Source: Cycas panzhihuaensis
Taxonomy: Eukaryota > Cycadophyta
Reading direction: 5' to 3'
NCBI GenBank assembly: GCA_023213395.1
Contig: CM041465.1
Span: forward strand, 119,233,741 to 119,297,740
Length of the DNA stretch: 64,000 nt
The stretch's first letter is position 1. Every line of letters starts with the position of its first letter. The position numbers were made by a program, and so were the translations under genes. This document shows, piece by piece, positions 1 to 13,778 of the stretch. The notes under the pieces were generated by a model. The model was not told the DNA's origin. It worked only from the letters and a program-made list of their open reading frames with translations, and did not search any database.

Positions 1-951
1 CTTGTTTTTAATAAGAGTGATAATAGAAGAACGTTAAAATAGATAACAACCAATTTAATAGATTTTTAATAATATCCTTAATAATAATAATAAACTATAT
101 AAACTAACTCTTTATTATAAGAGAACATTACACCTTTTTATTAATGTGATAACATTAATTCTAACATAATTAAACTAAGTAGAATATATTATTATACCAT
201 TGCAATGTATTTCTTCTATAAATCAAATAAAATTAGCCCTATGATTGCATATGAAGACATTTTTTATTTTGTCATATCACTCTATTTTGGATGGTTAGGA
301 ATATAAAATTTGTTTTGTGTCTTATTAGTTGATGTTATAAATAATCCTTGTAAGGGCTAGCAAGTTTGACCACTTATAGGGGGTTGTAATATCATATTTT
401 TATTTATTCTTTATCATTTTCCTTTCTTATTTCTTGATTTAATTTCCTTACTTTGCCTCTAATATACTTTCTAGCTAATAGTTTTATTTATTAGGCAAGC
501 ACATTTGTTGTTTAGGAAGCATTAATCATTAAGCTATTAGGTACTTATAACATTGAGATAATCTTGTGATATAAAATTAATTGTTATATACTGTTATTTC
601 ATTATGCTCTCTTTTGTTTCTTCTTTTCTTTATGTTATGAAAATTCTCACTTAAACTTTGTTACAACATACTTTTGCTTTGTATATATGTATATTACTAT
701 CTCTCATAAGTAAATAAAGATATAATAAGGTTAAACAGTATACAAGTTTCCACTTATCTTGGTGTTTAATTTTAGAACATGAGTAGATTAAAGCTTACAT
801 TAATCCATCCTTTAAGGGGCACCAAAATAAAGAGGTAATAGTAATCAAGTTTAAGAATGTTATCTTCCACGTTGAACTTCTATGGCTACAAGTTCTTATA
901 ATATGTAACTTGTAATTTCTTCTCAAAAGGGAGATTATTTGGACATGTAGG

Positions 952-1239
952 ATGGAGAGGCCACTAATGTTGGTGCTTGGGTTTGACCCTTCAGAGAGAG
1001 GTGATGTGGTAGATAGCTACATTAGGGTGGAGTCCCTTTATATAGGAATGGTCCCATGTATAATTAGAGAAGAACTTAATGGAGTCTTCTTTAATCTATT
1101 GGAATTCTTTGAAGGAGCCATGGGCCCTAACCTTAATGATACGAGGCTCATTGATGATCAAAAGATTGATGCCAATGGTGTTGTTGATGAGTACAATATT
1201 GCCCTATTAAAAATGAAGAAGGGCAAGATTGATTGGTAG
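952..1239 (+). other. unrecognised 95-codon open frame
   Basis: This frame begins at an ATG in 'aggatggagagg' and ends at TAG. The translation is mixed in composition and acidic, with no low-complexity bias, signal peptide or membrane segment. The bases around it (about 930-1300) are richer in G than the neighbourhood. I recognise no domain. Because stops close the frame on both sides and nearby frames are also broken, it is more likely a remnant of a mobile-element polyprotein than a gene. Confidence 0.15.
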
Positions 1240-4031
1240 AGAAGTTGTAAGGGGATTCTAACCTTCAAAAGTTAAAGGAGAGGTCAGATGGATATACTTG
1301 GCAAAGCCAAGCTTATGGTGGTTAGGTAGGAGGTTTAGAGAGGAACTAGTAAGATGTTTAAGAATAGCCTCATCATTTTCAAAATGATTGAGATTATAAA
1401 TGACTTAACTAATCATATGCAGATCTTTAGTCTCATTTCCTTTATTAGCGTTAAGCCTCTCTACTTAGAAGTACTAGTTAAAACTAAGAGATATGAAAGC
1501 AAGTTTAGACTCATCCTCCTCTCAAAGGGCATTGACTAAATAGATTTGTTATTATTGGGATTTATGGCAATAGTAAACTATCTCGACATCTTCCTTATGA
1601 ATAAACTAAGGCTCACTTAAGAGTGAGGAGCAAACAACCTCCACCTGATTAATCTAAGGCCTACCTAATAACATGTTATACTCTAGGTCAAGATCAATGA
1701 CGAAAAAGTTAGTGATAATAATTTTACCTTAAAGGGTGAGGGGAAGTAAAACCTTATGTATAGGAATGGTTTGAGTTATACCAAATACTTAGCATACCTA
1801 ATTTATAGGTTTTAAGACAAGAATGTTAAGGGGCTCAAGGAGGTGAAGGGGAATAGCATTGGTGGTAACACCCTCATCAATGATATATTTTTTAATAGTC
1901 CATTTCCTACTCATGATATAAATGGAAAATGGGAAAATATTTTAGTAATTATGACACTTGTTAAGTTGGGATGGATTAATAGTAATAAGGTTTCTAGTAG
2001 AATCAAATTTCTTAACATCAAGGATATTAAGTAAAATTTGCTTTTGCTTAAGATAGTTCTTGAGTAGGTATAATATGGAAATACCCACAAACATAGGCTT
2101 GAGCTCTTATATGATGAGAAAAACCTTTATCTTAGTGATCTACAAGAGGTCACAATAAAAAATTATCTTAACTAGGATGAAGAGGAATCTTTGGAACCTC
2201 CTTAATTAGCTTAAACAAGGATCTAACTTTTAAATTCTTGGACTTTTGGGTGTTCATAGTAAAGATATTGGCCATCCCCACCATGTTGATGGTCTTTGCT
2301 TAAGAGTCTTGATCATCTTTGGGAGGCAATCTTTTAATAGGACTATAAGCCTCTTTATTTTCATACTTAGAGGTGGTTGATACACTCATCCTTAGTAGAA
2401 CATTTCCCTTTGTGGTTAGCTTGATGGTCAGGGAAATGATTGGTATGAATTAATAGGTTCTTTTTTTATCATGCCAACTACTAGTTATGTGAGAGGCAAG
2501 TCCTGCCAATCTACTTAAGCTTATTATATTTAGAGTAATCATGAGCATTAGTTTGGTGGTATGTGCACCAAAGGCCCTTCTTAATGGGAGGTAGAGGATG
2601 GAGATTTGTCTCTTACTCAATATTCTAATCTATAAAGTAAATAACATTAGGATCTTAAAGTGGCTTTAGAGTGGTAGTCAAGATCTTAGTCATAATCAAT
2701 TATTCTAGGGCTTGTAGGGTATAAGTGAGCTAATCATAGGTCTTATCACCATGGTTAGGCTTAAGATCTTAAGTGGGATCATGTTTGGGATTAGAAGTGG
2801 ATTTGCTAAGCTTTTTAACCATAACTTAGATCTTATAATTAGTGAGGGTGTAGGGTATCTCATTTAACCTAACACTAGACCTATGGCAAGAGATCTAGAT
2901 CAAAGAGGAGAGTCAAGAAACTTCATCTCATGGGCAATCATGTATCTCTATGGATACAAGTATAGATATAAGGGATGACCTAGAATAGATGAAGAGGAGA
3001 GTGTGTACAAATGGTCAGAAAAATAGGAGAGAAAAAGATAAGTTAAGTTATGCTTCTAATCAATAACACTACTAATCTAAGTGTATAGATAAGTAAGTGA
3101 CCAAAGCATAAAAGAAGGAAGCAAAACTAGCTAAACAAAACCTTCTTGAAAGGAAAAAACACCCAAGAAAAGGTTCAAGAAACTAGGAAGGCCACTAAAA
3201 TGTAAATACCCCAATTAGAAATGAGTCCTTAGGAACCTATCTTGAGAACTATTACCCTCTATAAGAGACTGGTCTCTACCTATCCATCCCTCTAAATGTC
3301 ACTACATATCAACTCAATCTAAAGAATATAGAAGGACTAATTACAAGAGAGATGAAAAAGGAATTAGACCTTAGATTAAGAACCCACTCATATGCCAGTC
3401 AATGGGGACTCACTTACCTAATAATAACTTATTTGTAAGTGTGAGAGATCTAGGATACCTATATCTAATTCTAATAATTCTTAATCTTTAAGAGGTAAAA
3501 GAAGATAGAAGAAACTTCTCTCAAAAGGATGAATGGTGTCTATTTGATTCTTCCAACCATACATGGTTAAGATAATTACCCACCACTAAACTATTCACAA
3601 TAAGGTGAAGTCCAACCTAACCTTAACTATAAGGATGTCTATATCTACTAGTGATAAAATTTAATTAGAGATCTAAGTAATCTCTCATTTACCATAAGTA
3701 AAGACCTTACTATAAAGAAGACTATAAAGAGCGAATACCCTAATGCAACTATATGATTATCCAATTAAATACACGACATATTAAACTACTTCAAATGCAT
3801 AAACCTATGACTTCAAGGGTTTAAGGACTTAAAATAAATACAAAATATCCTACTTTATATAGGTAGCCCTATCAAGCATGACTTTAAAGAAAGACCTTCT
3901 TTTTTCACTTTCTCTTTGGTGATCTAATTAAAATCTATAACAAAGAATAAGTGGGGACAACAAGCTAACAAGTGAATAAGTAGTCATAAGAGCAAGCAAT
4001 CCACATTTTCTTTCTTACTTTTTGGAATCAT

Positions 4032-4053
4032 AAGAGAGAGAGAGAGAGAGAGG
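4032..4053. repeat. (GA)n microsatellite
   Basis: About ten GA dinucleotides in a row, in otherwise unremarkable AT-rich DNA just left of element A. Confidence 0.9.
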
Positions 4054-4208
4054 ATAGATCTTATTCTTTTCTTTTGAAATAAAATAATAATAATAATAAA
4101 TATTTTTCCCCTTTTAATTTGATAAGATTAAAGGTATATAAAATTGATAGAAAAAGAGCAAAGGAGCATCCTTATTAGTATACTTTCTAGTCTTAAATTT
4201 CTATTATA

Positions 4209-4745
<537 letters not shown>

Positions 4746-4762
4746 GTGGCATTAAAGCTAAG
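4746..4762 (+). other. primer-binding site of element A (initiator Met tRNA type)
   Basis: The first bases after the LTR read gTGGCATTAAAGCT. The canonical plant LTR-element primer site complementary to tRNA-iMet begins TGGTATCAGAGC; the differences are mostly transitions. In copy B the same site reads TGATATCAGAAC. Confidence 0.75.
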
Positions 4763-5075
4763 TTTATTAGAGTCTTAGTTTGAGATTATTTTGATGTTGG
4801 TTAGGCTATAAGACTATGAGTGTATCCACCTATTAATGTGTTGATTTAAAACTTATTTTATGTATACTTATTTATGATTAATAAGGGGTAGTTTGTTTAT
4901 CAAGTGGATATTTGTTACAAGTTATAGAAGGTTTAAAACCACAGTTTTGTAGGGTGCTTAGAGCATGTTGGTGCTTAATTATGAAAGTCCAACTAGGATC
5001 ATTAGTGTTGTAATTATTTTTAATTCCATAGAGGTTTGTTCATGTTTTAATTTATTTTAAGGACTATATGCATAC
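4746..5075 (+). mobile_element. element A, left internal segment
   Basis: Non-coding sequence homologous to copy B at about 35601-36000, for example 'ggctataagactatgag', 'tattaataaggggtagttt'-like blocks and 'gagcatgttg.tg'. It stops near 5075 in 'catacatacata' repeats. The homology to B resumes at about 14125, so roughly 9 kb of other elements sit in between. Confidence 0.7.
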
Positions 5076-5077
5076 AT

Positions 5078-5083
<6 letters not shown>

Positions 5084-5119
<36 letters not shown>
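5084..5119. repeat. (CA)n microsatellite
   Basis: A CATA/CA tract of about 35 bp lies exactly where element A is interrupted, at the left edge of the nested insertions. Confidence 0.9.
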
Positions 5120-5120
<1 letters not shown>

Positions 5121-5123
<3 letters not shown>

Positions 5124-7611
5124 TTCTAGTGTATATACTATTAACAAATTCCTTACCGTAGAACTTAGTGTCACGGCTTAGGGCCAATCACCTTGAGTGA
5201 GTCTATGAGAAGGTAAACTAATGGTGATAGGTCTCAAGGGATAACCATTTCAACTAAACTTTAAGAAGAGGTATTGTCTACTTATGGAGTTGATCAAAGG
5301 GAAGGAACTAAACTAGTTTAAGTTTTGAAATAGTTTGCATGTATATGAGAGAAATAAATCTATAACTAAATAAACTAAATAATAGAAATCAATAATAAAC
5401 TAAGCCTATATACAAATCTAGTATGAAATATTAGTTTGAGTGAATATAACAAAGAACAGAAATGCAATCAACCAAATCGTGTGAGATGTTAATGCAATTC
5501 CTTCCTTTTTTTTCCTTTTTGTGTTTCTTGAATGACTTGAAATAAAAAGAAAACAACCAAGAATAAGTGATAAAGGAATTATAAGAACTTGAATTACACT
5601 TATGATTATCATTTTGACCACTCTTTTATTTTCTTTTTCAAATCTCTTGGATTTATTTAATAGGAAATGAAAGAATGAAAGAAGTAAGCAATTACATAAT
5701 CACAAGCTCTTAGTTTTAAATCTACTCAATAATTTCTTAACAATCATTTCTTTTTATATGTGCAAGTAAGAGGGAAGAGTCAAATAAAGCAATCAAGCAA
5801 TACAAGAAACATACCATTTCATTTTATTTTCTTCTTCTCTGTTTGCTTACTTATGGAACTTGAAAACTAAAGAAAAGAGATTGCAGGTATTAAGACAAGA
5901 GATGAATACGTCATGATATAGCTTAAGAATAATCGCTTTACTTTCTCTAATTATTCCTCACTTTAAAATGTTTCTTATTCATGAAAGATAAAATAACATT
6001 AATATTACAATAATTCTTCTAAGGAAAAAGGTTTTAAATAAAACTTAACAAACTTATCAAGATTCAAATAATAAATATATTGCGCCAAAATGAAATTTTT
6101 ATGAGAGAGACAACTAGTTTAAGTCACCTACAACTTTATGGAAGAGAGTTGAGATGCTTACCTAGCTTAAAGATCCTTTCCTACTTATCACTCACCTCCT
6201 CTTAAGAGTTTGGCTTGATTTATTTTAATTCTCTTTGGGGCCAATCTCATTAAGAGTTGTGAAGACTATTCTCATTTGTATGAATTATCTTCTCATTAGG
6301 ACTTGTCTTCTTATACACTAATTTCTAAAGCTAATAACTAATTCATACAAAGTTATTTCTAGTTTGAGAGAAATGAGTGGGGTATACCTCAAATTGATAC
6401 TTCACTTCTACTCAACATATTACCACCAAGCCCCAATATCATGAGAATGACAAGTTTGATAATAAGTAATGTTGAAGTAGAGCATGATATAGATAAGAAA
6501 CCAATAGGAACTACAAGAAGATGATCTCAATAGGTGAGTGAGAAGTTGAGCCTAAGAACTAGATAATAACTAATTTGAAAGTGGTCCTCTAATCTGTCTA
6601 GTAGAATCAATAATTTTTTAAGAAGAACGGTCTTCAATCAACTTTTAAACAATAAAATAGTACTAATAATGGCTAGTGAAAATTTGGTAGCATTTTATTA
6701 CCAAAAAAACACTCTCTCAAGCTCTAAAAATACACAAGGATTTATATAGATTGAAAGGGAGAAAGATGGGAAAGGATACCATGGTTTTTTCCCATAGTTT
6801 TGATGGCTCCTAATAACTAAATCTCTAAATTGAGGAAGGTGATAATTATAAGGAAATTAGGTTAGGTAAGGTGATGCCAAACTTTGAGTTTGAGTGGTCA
6901 CCATTGAGAACATCATGAAAAATTAGCATTCTATGTTAAAGTTTTAGTTATGATAATAAAAAATATGGTCTTATATTAAAAATATGATCATTATATCTTA
7001 TTCATAAGATCACATTTTTAACATTGTCAAAAATGTAAAAAAATAAAAAGTGATAAAATCCAAGAAATAAGAAATAGTTTTGACAAAAATAACTTACTAA
7101 GGCATCCAAAATTAGAAAGCACGTTGATAAGGGTTGAATTACTATAAGCCAAGGCCAAAAAGTAACTATAACAAGGTTAAAAATGATCAAATCATAAGAT
7201 CATACTAAGTAAAAAGTTAAATAAAGAAGGGAAAACTTAGAGCAAGATGGAAATTATGCTAAATAGAAGTGTTATAACACATCATAGTGTCAGTTATTGA
7301 CAAAAAATATCATCATCATTATATATAAACAATCACCTAATCGATATTCCATAGCCTAAAATCATATAATGAGTGGCCAAACATGTCTAAATTAGAGACT
7401 AAAGCATGAGATGATCAACCAAAATCAAACCACTAATAACTCATGCTATCTAAGAGATATTCATTATATAAGTATAAGAGATAACCATTTAATGGCTTAA
7501 GATAACCAACTCAAATATAAATCTAATCATAGCAAAAGGACCAATTATGATGAAATAGAACTAAAACTATAACTATAATACTAATTATTAGAAGATGGTA
7601 CATGTAAAACA
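5121..7611. other. no recognisable gene; probable decayed element interior
   Basis: AT-rich sequence without a recognisable protein domain. It lies between the break point of element A and a primer-site/LTR remnant of family C at 7612-7694. It may be the interior of a minus-strand family C element, but I found no left LTR for it. The open frames at 5418-5621 and 7002-7190 are hydrophobic by composition only. Confidence 0.45.
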
Positions 7612-7694
7612 TACCTTAATACCAATTGGTAAAAAAAAAAATCTATAAATACAGGTCACACAGGACCTAAGATCACACAAGATTATGAGATTAT
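7612..7694 (-). mobile_element. family C primer site and LTR end (truncated by insertion)
   Basis: The order 'ttaataccaattgg' then 'tctataaatacaggtcacac..gattatgaga' parallels 13765-13850: 'tttgataccaattta', 'tatagaaataaaag..cacaagtcacac', 'aattatgagac'. On the minus strand this is an LTR end followed by a TTGGTAT primer site. The LTR is cut at 7695, where a copia LTR begins. Its remainder probably resumes at about 11600. Confidence 0.65.
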
Positions 7695-8004
7695 TGAAAG
7701 AGGTTAATGTATCAAGATTATTTATGTAGATTAATTAAGTGACCTTAGGATATATTGTTAACATTAATCTCTTAGTGAAATGTACTTTATGTGCATTTAG
7801 ATATAATTTCATATTCATGTCATTAGGTGGAGAAATCCTAACTCTAATGGTTACCCTTAATAATAAAAGGTGAAATCTCAGGAGGGAGTCATTATTCATT
7901 CTCACCTCCAAGCTTGCTCTTATATCTTATTTCATCTCTCTTTTATTCTCCATTGACATTGTATGCATGTGAGTGATTTATTCCCTAGATCCATCATTCC
8001 TTCA
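7695..8004 (+). mobile_element. 5' LTR of copia copy 1 (same family as 31399-35196)
   Basis: A 310-bp LTR running from TGAAAGAGGTTAATG to CCTTCCTTCA, collinear with the LTR pair 31399-31710 and 34885-35196. No 3' LTR of this copy is present; the element is truncated at about 11590. The sequence just inside the LTR carries a deletion relative to copy 2 (see findings). Confidence 0.9.
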
Positions 8005-9480
8005 TATGGTAACAAAATTAAAAGGGGATCTATTCACTCCATTCCACTTGCATAGAGTCATTTTGCCTCTCCTTCACCTTCAATATTAAGTATTGGGAGT
8101 GCACTCATTATTTTTAAAATTTTGAGAGCTTAAAATTATATTACTTTGTATGTTGATACTTTCTCTATGTGTGCAAAATTTTAGAGGTGAAAAATTCAGA
8201 TTTTTGAAGCCATTTAGTTTCCAGAATAGCCCCAAAAGCATTAAAGATCTAAAATTTTATGAAAAAATTTGACCATATCAGATTTTGATGAAATTTGGCA
8301 TATAGGGTTACCTTTCTAAGAGGATTATTTTTTTCTTCTAGATTAGCTTTATATTTAGCCTAAAATAGTGAGTTTTAGTTGAAATACAAAGTTAAAATTT
8401 ATAGATAAGTGACTTAAGCCACTTTTCACAATGAAATCCTTTAAATATGAGCTAAAAATCTGAAAGTTTTTTTTTAGGGATCTAATAGATTTATGTCTTA
8501 GGATAATTTTAAGATAAATCTCATCAAATTTTATCCACTAGTTAATGAGATCTTTGCAGTTTTCTCACTGATACTAAATTTACCTACTCAACCCCACAAA
8601 AGATATTGTGAGGGTGTTTAAGTAGATTTTTAGATGATTTTGGAGATGGTGTAGAAATAAAAGTTGGTGTATATATCAAGATGTAACTTTTGATATATTG
8701 AAGTTCAGATTTTTAAATAGTGGATTTGGCAAGATTCTACTTTTATGCTTTTTTTAAGTAAAACATTTTTATGCCTTTTTAAAAATCAGACTTCACTACC
8801 TTATTAGAAATGACATTCTAAATACTTTTTTCTTCTAACATAAATTCAAATTCCATCATTTAGGCCTTCATATTTGTAATTTTTAGAAAATTTTACCCAT
8901 TTATTATTATTTATAAATTTTATGAAAAAGTCACAAAATAGGACAAAATAGCATGCATATAGATTTAGAAAAATCAGTATTTTAGTGTCAAGTTAATATA
9001 CTTTTTTATCCCTTTATGTATTTTATATTAAAATTTCTAAAAACATATTTTGAAACATTATACTAAAGCAAGGGAAACCTTAGATCGGAAGCAACATCTG
9101 ATTCCCCTACTAAATCTAGCATGTTTTCTCTATTTATACACGTAGCATAAATCATCACATAAAGTAATAGCAATAACAAAGCAAGCATGAAAAGTAAGCA
9201 AGCACATTTGGTGATTTTCTATTTCAGTTTTTAGTTATTTTGAAATAATTTACATTATTCCTAAAATGAATCTCATCCATACAATATATACAGCTAGTTC
9301 TTGACTTATGTGCACACTCGCCTTAGTTGAAATAAACCATGGTTAGCTGAAGTTTAGGCCCTAAGAGAAGTGTAAGTTTCATATTGGGTCTAGTCTTAAT
9401 CAAAATAGTGGTGTAGAGATAGGTTAGCCATACCTACGGCCTCCAATAAGGGATAATCCCGATAACCACCCAAGAAAACT
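8005..9480 (+). mobile_element. long untranslated leader of copia copy 1
   Basis: About 1.45 kb with no coding capacity, collinear with 31975-33408 of copy 2. Shared blocks include 'ggggatctattcactcc', 'agcaagggaaacctt' and 'ggaagcaacatctg'. Family alignment ends near 'ttgggtct', where copy 2 jumps to an inverted integrase tail while copy 1 continues towards gag. A leader this long is unusual for copia and may be cis-acting (packaging, dimerisation, translation); that is inference. Confidence 0.8.
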
Positions 9481-9959
9481 GAAAACTTTAATGTAAGATT
9501 AAAATTAACCCAATCTAATATATATCATAATCATGGGATATGCACGTATCATTTGACTCTTCAGAGAAGGTATATAACTACTCACTAGTAAACTAGGTAA
9601 GGATTGGTAGTACTTGGGTTCCACTGTGACTTAGATTTCATCACCAAGTATAGGTGCAGGTATCATAGGTGAAGACTCTAATCATATATTAAAAGCCTTA
9701 GGCATTGAAACCTCACTATATTTGGACATAAGTTAGAGGTTAGTGGCATGACACATCACCACTCTTTGCCAGCTCTACATTAGGCCCCATTCTTGCATCA
9801 TTGTTTATACTCATTTTTTATAGTTATTAAAAAATACTTAATCATTGCTTACTTCTTATCATAGCATTCATTTCTATAACACTACTATTCCAGTTGTACT
9901 AGTTACACATGTCAGTGGCACATACTTCTATCATCTCTTCTACTTCTTCATCATCACCA

Positions 9960-10990
9960 TGTCATCTTAATTCAAGTAGAATGTCAACTGCATATTAAAA
10001 GGTAAAGAAAATTGGGATTTATGGTATACTAGAGTTAAAAATATTACAAAGTATAAAGGCCTTTGGAGAGCCCACTTACAACCTACACCAATCATACCTA
10101 CAACAACTATAACACCTACTTTTGGTGGATTTGCCTTAACAACTCCTACAAATGCAGCAGTCAAACTACAATTAGAGATAGATGATGAAAAGATCCATAC
10201 AAAAATTATGTTGATTACTAATCACTCCTTGCACAACTTGATTAATAAAGAGCAATATGATATAGCCTGGAAGGCCCTTAAAGTTTTCAAGAACTTTGAT
10301 ACCAAGTCAGATTTAGAATTTGTTCATCTTATTCTGAAAATAAATAAATTAAAAATACAGAAGGGATAAGCTTATGAGATAATAAATCTCTTTCAACTAA
10401 TAAAATAGGTAGTTGATAGATTTTAAGACCTAATGTATCACTTGGGCATTCTTGATCCAATTATGTCTACATATCCATAATTATAAAAACTTACTTGAAA
10501 GTCTTCAATCTAGTAGAACATTAAAGACACTCAACTTCAAAGCACTTACCAAGAAGTTCATAGAATTTGACAAGACCTTTGATACTAACTTTATAGCCTC
10601 TAACTCTCTTCTAGATGTAGCCTTTGAGGTGTAAGAATAATCTTGCTATACAAACAATTAAGGTCCCTCTTATGGCAGAGGAAGCAACCGAATAAGATAA
10701 AGAGGAAGAAATATGGAAAATTATCCACAAGGTCAACCAAACCCTTAGTCACAGCCTTGGCAGTCTCAAGGTCAAGGGCCACCTCAACGAAGAGTAAGAT
10801 AGTCAGGCCAAACCATTACCTCTTCATGGATTGGTAATCAAACTATTATATGTGATTAGTATAATTGTAAAGGACACTTTATAAAAGATTATAGAACCAC
10901 CACTTGTAAGTTGGCCAAGTTCCAACCAAAACATGGAGCTCACAATGTTGAAGAAACTTGTGAAGAATCCTTTAGTAGTGTAGGTTTTGT
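9960..10990 (+). pseudogene. copia gag remnant (copy 1)
   Basis: Gag is the capsid precursor of copia elements. Translation gives a tract like 'KENWDLWYTRVKNITKYKGLW' followed by a threonine/proline-rich linker and then 'TNHSLHNLINKEQYDIAWKA', which matches the UBN2/DUF4219-type copia gag pattern of an early Trp segment and a later hydrophobic block ending in AW..L. Near 10851-10893 lies a CCHC zinc knuckle, C-x2-C-x4-H-x4-C, whose second and last Cys codons read TAT (Tyr). Several in-frame stops, many TAG or TAA at expected Gln codons, make it non-functional. It sits downstream of the copy 1 LTR and leader in the right order and strand. Confidence 0.7.
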
Positions 10991-11099
10991 ATAAGCACAC
11001 TTTCAAAGAAATGATGGATCTTTAGTATCAAATACCATTGACCAACCAAAGAGATACTTTAAAGCTCGATGTGGATATATCACTTGTGAATCCTTTTTA

Positions 11100-11590
11100 C
11101 TAATGCCAAGCCCTATTAGAATTGTAAATAGTGTGGATTTAATTCATGGATAGTGGATCATGGACATAGGAGCAACTCAACATATGACGTATAATTGCAT
11201 TATATATCAAACATTTGACTCAAATATTCAAGAAGTTATTCACATAGTTGATAAATCGTAACAACCTATTTAAAGAATTGGTAACATTCACCTGAAACTC
11301 CCAGGCTTAAGAGATTTTACATTGCTTGATGTCTTATACATATCCATTCTCAAACAAAACCTACTCTCATTATCTACACTTGTCTCTCATGGATTTAATC
11401 TAAGTGTAACTACAAATGACTAGACTCTCTAGGTCATTTACCCTCTAATTGATTGAGTGGTCTTGACTAGACATCTCTTTGGCAAACGCTTTCAACTAAA
11501 TGGCTCTCCATCTTCTAAAGCCCATTGCACATAAAGCTATTGTGCTGATGAAGAATTTGCATTTAACTCCATCTTAACCCACCCAACATT
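11100..11590 (+). pseudogene. copia protease / GAG-pre-integrase remnant (copy 1)
   Basis: At 11154 the frame reads W-I-M-D-I-G-A-T-Q-H-M, the copia aspartic protease active-site block in which D-[ST]-G is expected; the central residue has become Ile. Downstream, 'LLDVLYISILKQNLLSLSTL' is the typical V.Y.P.L..NLLS block before integrase. The sequence ends abruptly near 11590, with no integrase, RT, RNase H or 3' LTR, and family C LTR sequence follows. Copy 1 is therefore 3'-truncated. Confidence 0.75.
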
Positions 11591-11599
11591 ATCACCAAA

Positions 11600-11832
11600 A
11601 GCTCTTATATAAAGAATAAATAATAAACATAAATATACATATATATAATACAACATATTTATAGTATGTTATACCACCTAATTATCTAATCATATTCTAA
11701 GAGTCACTTAGTCAACCAATGACTAATTACAATGAAAAAGTGTGTATACTATAATTCCCTAGTGTATATTAAACAGATAATCATATTTATTTATATCAAT
11801 TAAATATTTTTGTATATTAACATTACTCAACA
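11600..11832 (-). mobile_element. 3' LTR of family C element (partial)
   Basis: Collinear with 13860-14124: 'aaagaataaa..aaacataaatata', 'tagtcaacyaatgac', 'atcaattaaatattttt' and 'taacattackcaaca'. On the minus strand it begins TGTTGAGTAATG. It is preceded, on that strand, by the polypurine tract complementary to 'tcccccacccccta' at 11833-11846, so it is the 3' LTR of a minus-strand element. Its other end is missing or displaced to 7641-7694 by the copy 1 insertion. Confidence 0.75.
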
Positions 11833-13778
11833 TCCCCCACCCCCTAATCGTAAACCATATAATATAACTACTTTGAATCTTGATGTTAAGTCTATATAAA
11901 AGTTAAACATCTATTAGAACATATGGATAACTAGTCATTATACATATTAATCCTCTAGAATGGCCTTCTTGTAGATGGTTTACTAATATTTGCCTGCTAT
12001 GCAACCTTTATTTCTGCCCATTCTGCTTATTTCAAGCTCTCCTAATTATGGATGCACCTCTAAGAGATAAAGTAAGCTAAAAACCCTCAGCCCAATCCAC
12101 TACACTATGGAACAAACATGGAAAAATGGTTATTTAAGTAGAATCATGTGACAAAATACCTCTTTCTCTAAGTACAAGCTCTATTTTAATACCCTATCAA
12201 ATCAATATTTAAACTTTACACCACCTTGAAAAATTCTCAAAGTGTCTTGTATGATCACTTTTTGGAAAGCTCCATGAGTTAGCTTTACAACACAACTAAT
12301 AATACTCAATTTTAATGCTATATAAGAGAGTTAAAACTATGTTTGTGAGAATAAATATACTTTGGTAAAAAAAGATCAAAAAAATAAAAAAACACCTTTT
12401 TAAGTTACTCCCCTAGTTACTTTAAAACACCTATACTACTAGTCTAGGGGCTAAGTGGACTTCAAAAATATATTAAAAGTGTTTTAATATAACTTAATAA
12501 AGTTTTAGTACTTTAAATTATGAAACTTTAATTTTCCAATATTTGTTTAAGTTGTGTGACTTGTGCATGACTATGAAAGCTTTTGGAGATACCCAAGGAT
12601 AAATATTCAATAAAAGTTCAATTCAAAAGATGCATACCAAAGATTTTCAATGCTATAAATTCACTAGAAGTGTCAAAATCATAAAATACTCACTTAATAA
12701 TGAGTTTTCACCAAAGATAGGTGCCCAACCAAATGTAAAAACACCCAAACATTGTCAACCCTAGTTAATGGACTGTTGGAGCTAAACAACAACTAAATAG
12801 AGCTTAAAATCACATTTTCATGATGCCAAACATTGATGTATCCCCTACAACAAATATAAAGCTAGAATATGAGTAAAAGTGAGAAGAAAAAAGCCTAAAA
12901 TCTCATCAAAATTATATAAATCCCCATTGGTCCATTCATCTCCATGGCTCTCAAAGTAGCCTATACCCTCTACCATGACCTCAAATTTCCCCATATAACC
13001 TGTTATTACTCAAAAATAGAAGAGATCCTCCACCTATTGCTTTAACTTCTTCATCAAATGGTAACTCTCTAAATTGCTAATGAGATGGTACTATTTCCTT
13101 CTTAAACTTGCAATCCTTATTATACTCACAACACTATAAGTAGCTTTCTTCATAAAGCATAGGCTCATAATGAATTAATAAGCCCTACACCATGCCCCAA
13201 ACATACCATATTTTATCAATACAAGCCAACAAATTATGTGATACTCTTAACATTTTGCAAAACCCTCATTAATCATATTTCTATTTATGATAGAGGGTAA
13301 AATCATGGCCTACTTGTCACAACATTAGCTTCATAAGGTGAACAGGCCTATGTCCAAAGCCTCACTTTTAGACTCATATGTAACACATATATGTGTATTA
13401 GAAAAATATACAAATAACTAGTCCAAAATAAATCAAACATATGGTAAATCTTTATAGGATTTAGGATAACTATAATACTTATACTCTAGCTAGATTTTTT
13501 ATATAAGCATAAGTATACTCTAGGCTCACAAGACCAACATGCTTCCAGGTGCCCTACATAATCATTATTCAAAACCATCCATAACCTACAATATAACCTC
13601 ACCTTATAAGTAAATAAGCTACCTCCTTCACTGGTCATAAATAGTCATACTAAAAAAAGGTCAGAATAAACCCTTGATAAGTTGACACACTCATAATCTT
13701 ACAGACTAAATTAGGGTCAAAAAATAAGCTCTGATCAAAGCTCTAACCAAGGATCTAACCATGACTTTGATACCAATT
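11833..13778 (-). mobile_element. interior of family C element, non-coding
   Basis: About 1.95 kb between a polypurine tract on the left and a primer-binding site on the right (13757-13775, minus-strand TTGGTATCAAAGTCATGG). I see no gag or pol motif in either orientation. The element is therefore non-autonomous, or has decayed beyond recognition. Confidence 0.6.

Larger units (their letters stand above)
1..4208. other. unrecognised decayed DNA, no gene supported
   Basis: No coding family, LTR pair or RNA gene is recognisable in this stretch. Short open frames occur, the longest being 952-1239 on the + strand, but none shows a motif I know and stops are frequent around them. The part from about 840 to 3200 is less AT-rich and looks more like former coding sequence than the flanks do, so an old element of unknown class is possible. 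A short (GA)n run lies near the right end. Confidence 0.6.
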
